From positions 1-11,451 of the forward strand of contig CALXZR010000078.1 in NCBI GenBank assembly GCA_944393295.1: a stretch of DNA of 11,451 nucleotides, in the 5' to 3' direction. A program made the position numbers and the translations under genes. Numbering within the stretch: position 1 is the stretch's first letter; the number at the start of each line of letters is the position of its first letter. This DNA is from an uncultured Clostridia bacterium (GTDB lineage: Bacteria > Bacillota_A > Clostridia > TANB77 > CAG-508). The notes beneath the pieces are model-generated. The model was not told the DNA's origin. It saw nothing but the letters and a program-made list of their open reading frames with translations, and made no database searches. Positions 6,902-11,451 of this stretch are shown one piece after another.

Positions 6902-8695
6902 ATGGAAAGAGAATTTTTATTTGGTAATTCATTTGAAGAATTAAAATCTGGAAAAATCAAAGATGCAATAATTAGTATTGGGTCTACTTTAGGTCACGAA
7001 AATGAACTAAGAGAAATATTAATAAGACAGCCATCTGTATTAGAACATTTATTTATAAATATTGATACAAACAAGAAAGAGCATATAGAGCGAGTTTTAA
7101 AGGCATTGCAATTAGAAGATGGTAATTTTTGTATATCTCCAGAAAAAATAATATTATCAGGAAAAATCATAGGAACTGAATGTGAAAGCTTTTCTAAAAT
7201 AGAAAGATTAGAATTACCATATTCAGATATAAAACATATAGAAGAAATAAAAAAGAATTTTCCAAAATTGAAGCAAATTATTTTACCAGAGACGAAAAGA
7301 GGAATAGCACAATACGAAGATATAGGTGAAAACATAAATAATTTATTTGAATATGCTAATTATAGAAGTTTTGTTCAAATAAAAAGTTTAAAAAATGTAG
7401 AAGAAATAAAGAAAGCTATTTCAGAAAATGAAAAATTAAAAGATAAATTTGTAATTTCATCAGATGGACAAACAATTATAAATTTAGAAAGATTGGATGA
7501 AGAAAATTTTGAAAAAGAGAATTTATCAATAGATTTAGAGGAGTTTAAAAAAATTGATAAAGAAAAGCTTAATAAATCTGGACAAGCTTATTCTATAGTT
7601 ATTAATAATGCAAAAGCTTTATCTGTTCAAGAAGCAAGAAAACTTAAAGAATTAAATATAGAAATTTCAGGAATAAAAGTTTTTTCAAAAAACAATGAAG
7701 CTGAACAAAATGAACTATACGATTTGGAGACCTATATAGATATAAGAGAGAGATTAGATAAATTAGTTGAAGGGATAGATATAAATTTACCAGAAAGTGA
7801 ACGATTTGCTGAAGTATATAGGAGAATTTGCAAAAATATAGTTTATGATACTCCTGCTGCTAACCCAATTACTAGTGAAGAAAAAGAATATGAAAAAGAG
7901 CAGACAATAAATTGTAGAAACTTAAAAAACGGTTTATTATTTGGAAAATGCATATGTGCAGGATATGCAGATATTTTAAGAAATGCGTTATCGCTTGTAG
8001 ATATTGAGAGCGAATATATAACTGGTGGAACTAAAAAGAAAGTTTTAAATAAAGATTCAAAAGAAGTAGATAAGTTGAAGGAAAAGTTTTCTTTTAAACA
8101 AGATGAAAAAACAGGAGATATTACTTTTTATTCAGGACATGCTTGGAATAAAGTAAAAATAGATGGTGAATGGTTTAATATGGATGCAACTAGAGATGCT
8201 GATAGAATTAGAAATGGTATGAGTCCAAAATTTGTATATAAATCAGATAAGTGGATGGAAGAAACAGATAAAAAATTTAATTTTTCAAAGGAAATTGCGT
8301 GTATTAGGAATTTTGATAGTAAAGAGATAGATGAGACTTTTAATAGTAAACATTTATGGATAGGAAATAGAAAAATTCCAAATATATATGATTTTGTTGG
8401 AACTGTAAGGCTGATAGCAGAAGAGTATAGAGATTTAGGAAGAAATATATATAAATTAGGAGTAAGTGCAAAAGAAAATATAAAAGATAAAATTTTAAAA
8501 AATAAAAAAACAAAAATGCTTGATGCTCCAAAAGCAGATATTAATGATGCTGAAGAACTTAAAAGTTGGGATTTGAAAAATTGGGGTATGAATAGAAGTG
8601 AAGTCTCTTTAAAAACAGAAAGCAGAAATTGTGCAAAACAAAATGATAAAAATAGTGATAAACAGGAAGATGAGCAATGGCAAATAAGAAGTTAA
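6902..8695 (+). CDS. Transglutaminase-like (papain-fold) cytoplasmic protein
   Basis: The 597-residue protein has a transglutaminase-like core in its C-terminal half: RRICKNIVYD before the nucleophile, Cys352 in CAGYAD, His413 in GHAWNKV and Asp428 in FNMDATRD, a complete Cys-His-Asp triad. Such domains act as proteases, peptide-modifying enzymes or acyltransferases; which applies here cannot be told. The first 330 residues are charged and helical, with a leucine-rich stretch (IERLELPYSDIKHIEEI..FPKLKQIILPE, about 100-135) that resembles one or two degenerate leucine-rich repeats. The C-terminal 100 residues are Lys-rich and probably unstructured. There is no signal peptide or membrane segment, unlike many bacterial transglutaminase-like proteins, so it should act inside the cell. 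It starts an operon with the unknown gene at 8739 (43 nt gap), suggesting a shared function. Confidence 0.8.
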   Translation: MEREFLFGNSFEELKSGKIKDAIISIGSTLGHENELREILIRQPSVLEHLFINIDTNKKEHIERVLKALQLEDGNFCISPEKIILSGKIIGTECESFSKIERLELPYSDIKHIEEIKKNFPKLKQIILPETKRGIAQYEDIGENINNLFEYANYRSFVQIKSLKNVEEIKKAISENEKLKDKFVISSDGQTIINLERLDEENFEKENLSIDLEEFKKIDKEKLNKSGQAYSIVINNAKALSVQEARKLKELNIEISGIKVFSKNNEAEQNELYDLETYIDIRERLDKLVEGIDINLPESERFAEVYRRICKNIVYDTPAANPITSEEKEYEKEQTINCRNLKNGLLFGKCICAGYADILRNALSLVDIESEYITGGTKKKVLNKDSKEVDKLKEKFSFKQDEKTGDITFYSGHAWNKVKIDGEWFNMDATRDADRIRNGMSPKFVYKSDKWMEETDKKFNFSKEIACIRNFDSKEIDETFNSKHLWIGNRKIPNIYDFVGTVRLIAEEYRDLGRNIYKLGVSAKENIKDKILKNKKTKMLDAPKADINDAEELKSWDLKNWGMNRSEVSLKTESRNCAKQNDKNSDKQEDEQWQIRS

Positions 8696-8738
8696 AAAAT
8701 TTATATTATATGAAAATATATTAAAAAGGAAATGTAGA

Positions 8739-9101
8739 ATGATTAGTAATTTTGAAAGACAAAAATTAATAAAAGAATTGTCTGATTTAGAGTATGCTAT
8801 TAATTGTTATGGTGCAATAGAAAAAGTAGAGGTCAATGAATTATTAAAAAGAGCAGAAGAATTAAAAAACGAGATAACAAAAGAAAGAGATGTAACTTTA
8901 GAAGAGGCTTTACAGACAGATGCAGAATTATCTTTAGAAGCGGATATTAAAACAAGAGTATCATTAGCCATTGAAGAAATAAAAAGAGAGTTACCTGTAA
9001 AATATAGAGAATTAAAAGATGATATTGATATGAATTGGCTACAAAATGCAAGTAAACAAGAAAAATTATCAAATAAAGAAAAATGTGAAGAAATTATATA
9101 G
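8739..9101 (+). CDS. N-terminal part of an unknown helical protein, ended by an in-frame TAG
   Basis: This 120-codon frame starts at an ATG with AAAGGA 8 nt upstream (8725-8730) and codes for a charged, helix-rich, probably coiled-coil segment (ELLKRAEELKNEITKERD is typical). I do not recognise the family. The frame closes at TAG 9099-9101, but the same frame is open again from 9102 through to the stop at 11078, and the intervening 31 codons read as plausible protein (RRPELVRYIPIELIEKNEKF). The gene therefore appears to be the 5' end of one gene of 8739-11078 (780 codons including both stops) split by a single stop codon. It follows the transglutaminase-like gene by 43 nt, probably on the same transcript. 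Confidence 0.6.
   Translation: MISNFERQKLIKELSDLEYAINCYGAIEKVEVNELLKRAEELKNEITKERDVTLEEALQTDAELSLEADIKTRVSLAIEEIKRELPVKYRELKDDIDMNWLQNASKQEKLSNKEKCEEII
9099..9101 (+). other. In-frame TAG splitting the gene 8739-11078
   Basis: The TAG lies in the run EEII-stop-RRPELVRYIP, with open reading in the same frame on both sides. The next base triplets are AGA AGA. One base change from AAG, GAG, CAG or TAT/TAC would explain it. Elsewhere TAG ends spoIIR at a natural length, so the codon is a normal stop in this genome. Confidence 0.6.
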
Positions 9102-9194
9102 AGAAGACCAGAGCTTGTAAGATATATTCCAATAGAGCTTATTGAGAAAAATGAGAAATTTTATAAAAATAGTTTTTTAGTTAATGGAATAGAT

Positions 9195-11078
9195 ATGGAA
9201 TTATTTCTTAGTTATTATAAAACCATAAAACCTATATTAAAGAAGACTATTTTTAAGAAAGATTGGCTAACAGAAAAGATTGATGATTTTAATCAGTTTA
9301 ATTTTAAAAGAAGAGAGGAAGAAATTTATTCTTTTAGTAATATAAAATATATAGTTGAAAATTTTAAAAAAATATTTGATTATATGCCAGAATTTATAAA
9401 AAAGGAGAATAGAGATTGGCTTTTAGAAAAAATTCAAAAATATGATTTAGACCAAAGCTTAATACCAGATAATTTAGAAATAATATTAAATAATAGAGGA
9501 GAGGAAAAAGAAGACAAAAAAGAATTATCAAAAGAGTGGAGATATAGAGATAAAAAAAGAAGAGAACTTGATGAAAAATGGATTAAATATTTAAAAATAC
9601 CTAATGAAGAAAAAGCTTTTAAAGAAAAATTAAAAGAATTAAGAGAAAATGATATTGAATTATATAAAAAAATAGAAAAAGACTATATAGATCAAATATT
9701 AAATAATAAACAGCCAATGTATTGGGATTCATATATATCAAGTATTCCTATGGAAATAATACGAGGTGCATCAAATTTTTTTAAGGAATATGCCCTAAAA
9801 AATGCTAGAATTTTTAGATATAGTAAAAATATGAGTACTGGTCCAGATTTTAGATTTCCAGACGATATAAAATTAGAAGATATAGAATGGACAAAAGAAA
9901 TAGTAGATTTGTATGGAATAGTTAATTTTAAATGGATTCCTGAAAGCGGGCAGATTTATATATCTAATACTGATAATGAATGGTTAAAAAATCAAATAGA
10001 AAAAGATCGTTATAATTTTAGGAGAGGAGAAGGTCTTTGTGATGCTGTTAAATTGAAAAATCAAGAAGCTTTAAAAAAATTGTCTGTTGAATATCAACCC
10101 ATTGAAGTACAAATTCCGTATTTTTATGATAAATTAAAAGAAAAAAATATAGATAATTTAAATGAATTACTTTATTATCAATGTGCTTTTATTATTGCTA
10201 GTGAAAAATATATAAATGATTATTGCTGTGAAAAACTAGATTTTGAAGAATTAAAAAGAAGATATCCAGCAAATGAAAGACAAATAGAACAAGCTAAATA
10301 TTTAGAAAATCCTGTTTTTTCAAAAACTTACTTAGCAATAGAAGGATTAGAAACAACGCAAGAAAAAGCAGCATATAAACAAAGTTTAAATAGTTTTTAT
10401 GAAAGATATAGTAGTTTAGTAAGTGATAATGTTGGATTGTATAGCGATGATATGGTGGAATTTGTAAAAGATTTAGCTATGTTAGAAATAGAAGTTAAGA
10501 GTAAAAGTAAATTTTATCAAGATAAAGAAATGGCAAAAGAAGCTTTTGCAGATAAATATAAAGAGCTTTCAGAAAAAATTTTAGAGATAAATAAAATGAA
10601 TCCTACCTTAGCTAGAGAATATGCTAAAAAGGTAAATCAATTTTATAATGATAATATTGAATATATGGCTAAAAATGGAAATGGAAGTATGAGTCCACAA
10701 ATTTTAGATGTAGATGTAAATTCAGAATATTATTTACAAAGTAATACAGAAGAAAATAGTCTAGTTCCTAGTAAAAAAGAAGGATTTTTTAAATCTATTT
10801 TTAAAAAAGTTAGAGGTCTTGTAAAGAAAGATTCATTAAGTGATGTAATAGATAGCAAAAATGTTTCTAGAACATTGCCAGAAAATAATTTTGATAGTAG
10901 ATATGCAGTTGAAGTTCCAAAAATAGAAAATAAAACAAATACTTTAACTAGAGGGCAGTTGGAAAATATGAGTCTAGACGAACTTGAAAGATATTCTAAA
11001 TTAATTCAAGAAATAATAGAAGATAGAAAAAATGGACATAATATAAAAAAACAAGATGGAGAAGAATATAATGAGTAA
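9195..11078 (+). CDS. Unknown large helical protein (C-terminal part of the split gene)
   Basis: The frame from the first ATG after the TAG codes for 627 residues; the frame itself is open from 9102. The ATG at 9195 has only a weak GGA upstream, so it is probably an internal methionine rather than a natural start. I do not recognise the family. The protein is rich in Lys and Glu, largely helical, with no signal peptide or hydrophobic membrane segment and no obvious catalytic motif. The Tyr/Cys-containing helical region around residues 325-365 (YYQCAFIIASEKYI, DYCCEKLDFEELKRRYP) and an amphipathic Lys-rich segment near 527-547 (GFFKSIFKKVRGLVKK) stand out; the latter could bind membrane or nucleic acid. 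The last 40 residues (LTRGQLENMSLDELERYSKLIQ) look like a short docking helix. It is the last gene of the transglutaminase-like operon; a role as that enzyme's substrate or partner is inference from position only. Confidence 0.65.
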   Translation: MELFLSYYKTIKPILKKTIFKKDWLTEKIDDFNQFNFKRREEEIYSFSNIKYIVENFKKIFDYMPEFIKKENRDWLLEKIQKYDLDQSLIPDNLEIILNNRGEEKEDKKELSKEWRYRDKKRRELDEKWIKYLKIPNEEKAFKEKLKELRENDIELYKKIEKDYIDQILNNKQPMYWDSYISSIPMEIIRGASNFFKEYALKNARIFRYSKNMSTGPDFRFPDDIKLEDIEWTKEIVDLYGIVNFKWIPESGQIYISNTDNEWLKNQIEKDRYNFRRGEGLCDAVKLKNQEALKKLSVEYQPIEVQIPYFYDKLKEKNIDNLNELLYYQCAFIIASEKYINDYCCEKLDFEELKRRYPANERQIEQAKYLENPVFSKTYLAIEGLETTQEKAAYKQSLNSFYERYSSLVSDNVGLYSDDMVEFVKDLAMLEIEVKSKSKFYQDKEMAKEAFADKYKELSEKILEINKMNPTLAREYAKKVNQFYNDNIEYMAKNGNGSMSPQILDVDVNSEYYLQSNTEENSLVPSKKEGFFKSIFKKVRGLVKKDSLSDVIDSKNVSRTLPENNFDSRYAVEVPKIENKTNTLTRGQLENMSLDELERYSKLIQEIIEDRKNGHNIKKQDGEEYNE

Positions 11079-11166
11079 TATTTGTTGAAATAAATAGCTT
11101 TTTAATATTAATAAATATTAGAAATAAAAAAATTAGCTAAAAAATTAAAAAAATTTCAAAAAAATG

Positions 11167-11195
11167 TTGACAAGTAAAAAAAAATGGTGTAATAT
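11167..11195 (+). promoter_or_regulatory. Promoter of the tRNA operon
   Basis: A consensus TTGACA (11167-11172), 17-bp spacer and TAATAT (11190-11195) with TG directly before the -10 lie about 37 nt ahead of the tRNA-Lys gene. The strength fits a stable-RNA promoter. The region 11079-11166 before it is AT-only sequence with no gene or clear terminator. Confidence 0.75.
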
Positions 11196-11201
11196 ATAAA
11201 A

Positions 11202-11224
11202 GCAGTCGCAAATATGGCGATTGC
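11202..11224 (+). other. Leader hairpin of the tRNA precursor
   Basis: GCAGTCGC (11202-11209) pairs with GCGATTGC (11217-11224) as an 8-bp stem with one G-U pair and a 7-nt loop, ending 7 nt before the tRNA-Lys 5' end. It is likely the folded 5' leader of the primary transcript. No further function is shown. Confidence 0.4.
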
Positions 11225-11231
11225 ATATTAT

Positions 11232-11307
11232 GGGCTATTAGCTCAGGTGGTAGAGCACTTGACTTTTAATCAAGTTGTCCCGCGTTCGAGTCGCGGATAG
11301 CTCACCA
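11232..11307 (+). tRNA. tRNA-Lys (anticodon TTT)
   Basis: A full 76-nt cloverleaf: acceptor GGGCTAT with ATAGCTC, D-arm TAGCTCAGGTGGTAGAGCA, anticodon stem CTTGA/TCAAG around loop CTTTTAA (anticodon TTT), T-arm CCGCG-TTCGAGT-CGCGG, discriminator A and an encoded CCA. Confidence 0.96.
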
Positions 11308-11335
11308 AATGAATATCTAAATATGATATTCATTT
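11307..11335 (+). repeat. Perfect inverted repeat in the tRNA-Lys/tRNA-Glu spacer
   Basis: AAATGAATATC (11307-11317) pairs perfectly with GATATTCATTT (11325-11335) around a 7-nt loop, filling almost the whole 32-nt spacer between the two tRNAs. It is AT-rich and has only a short T run after it, so a processing hairpin is more likely than a terminator. Confidence 0.5.
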
Positions 11336-11339
11336 ATCT

Positions 11340-11414
11340 GGCCCCTTGGTCAAGCGGTTAAGACATCGCCCTTTCACGGCGGAGACATGGGTTCGATTCC
11401 CGTAGGGGTCACCA
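11340..11414 (+). tRNA. tRNA-Glu (anticodon TTC)
   Basis: A 75-nt cloverleaf: acceptor GGCCCCT with AGGGGTC, D-arm TTGGTCAAGCGGTTAAGACA, anticodon stem TCGCC/GGCGG with loop CTTTCAC (anticodon TTC), T-arm ATGGG-TTCGATT-CCCGT, discriminator A and an encoded CCA. Confidence 0.96.
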
Positions 11415-11423
11415 ATTGAATAT

Positions 11424-11451
11424 GCCACTTTAGCTCAGCTGGTAGAGCAAC
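11424..11451 (+). tRNA. Partial tRNA, probably tRNA-Thr, cut by the window edge
   Basis: The acceptor 5' strand GCCACTT and a D-arm (TAGCTCAGCTGGTAGAGC) followed by AAC are present; the anticodon is beyond the window. The GCC start with GAGCAAC after the D-arm is usual for Firmicutes tRNA-Thr, but the identity is not proven. Confidence 0.7.

Noticed and set aside
8739..9194. A CGG-type +1 shift as the cause of the break at 9099-9101
   Set aside because: There is no CGG near the break, the frame is the same on both sides, and both alternative frames close quickly after it.

Overview
The window is strongly AT-rich bacterial DNA. Arginine is almost always AGA, Shine-Dalgarno sequences are AGGAG-like, tRNA genes carry an encoded CCA, and there is a spoIIR gene. 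This fits a low-GC, endospore-forming member of the Firmicutes, most likely Clostridia and plausibly an uncultured gut lineage. The lineage is inferred from gene content and composition, not from a database comparison.

Left part, minus strand (about 70-3025): spoIIR (forespore-to-mother-cell signal), then murA (first committed step of peptidoglycan synthesis) overlapping walJ/yycJ (metallo-beta-lactamase-fold hydrolase). The murA-walJ pair has its own promoter and ends in one or two hairpin terminators. Middle and right, plus strand: a small MEDS-like protein transcribed divergently from spoIIR (3197-3670); a 986-residue fusion of a UDP-sugar pyrophosphorylase and a phosphoglucomutase-family enzyme (3820-6780) with its own promoter and terminator; an operon of a transglutaminase-like protein (6902-8695) and an unrecognised helical protein broken by an in-frame TAG (8739-11078); and a tRNA operon, Lys(TTT)-Glu(TTC)-probable Thr, running off the right edge.

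The most striking observation is that murA and spoIIR are each interrupted by a +1 frameshift, and both shifts occur at the same nonamer, TCGGAAAAA. In each case the zero frame reads an Arg CGG codon, skipping its C gives a Gly GGA codon exactly where the family alignment expects Gly, and the zero frame meets a stop after five more codons. By manual reading, these two CGGs are the only in-frame CGG codons in roughly 3,400 codons of the window. The arrangement resembles the yeast Ty1 +1 site (CUU AGG C), where a poorly decoded Arg codon lets the ribosome shift to an overlapping Gly codon. The hypothesis is that CGG is unassigned or hungry in this organism and works as a programmed +1 frameshift signal. 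Sequencing error or gene decay remain alternatives, and the unrelated in-frame TAG in a third gene is a reason for caution.

Functionally, the window links envelope and sugar-nucleotide metabolism (MurA, WalJ, the UDP-sugar synthase fusion) with sporulation signalling (SpoIIR) and a cytoplasmic transglutaminase-like system of unknown role.
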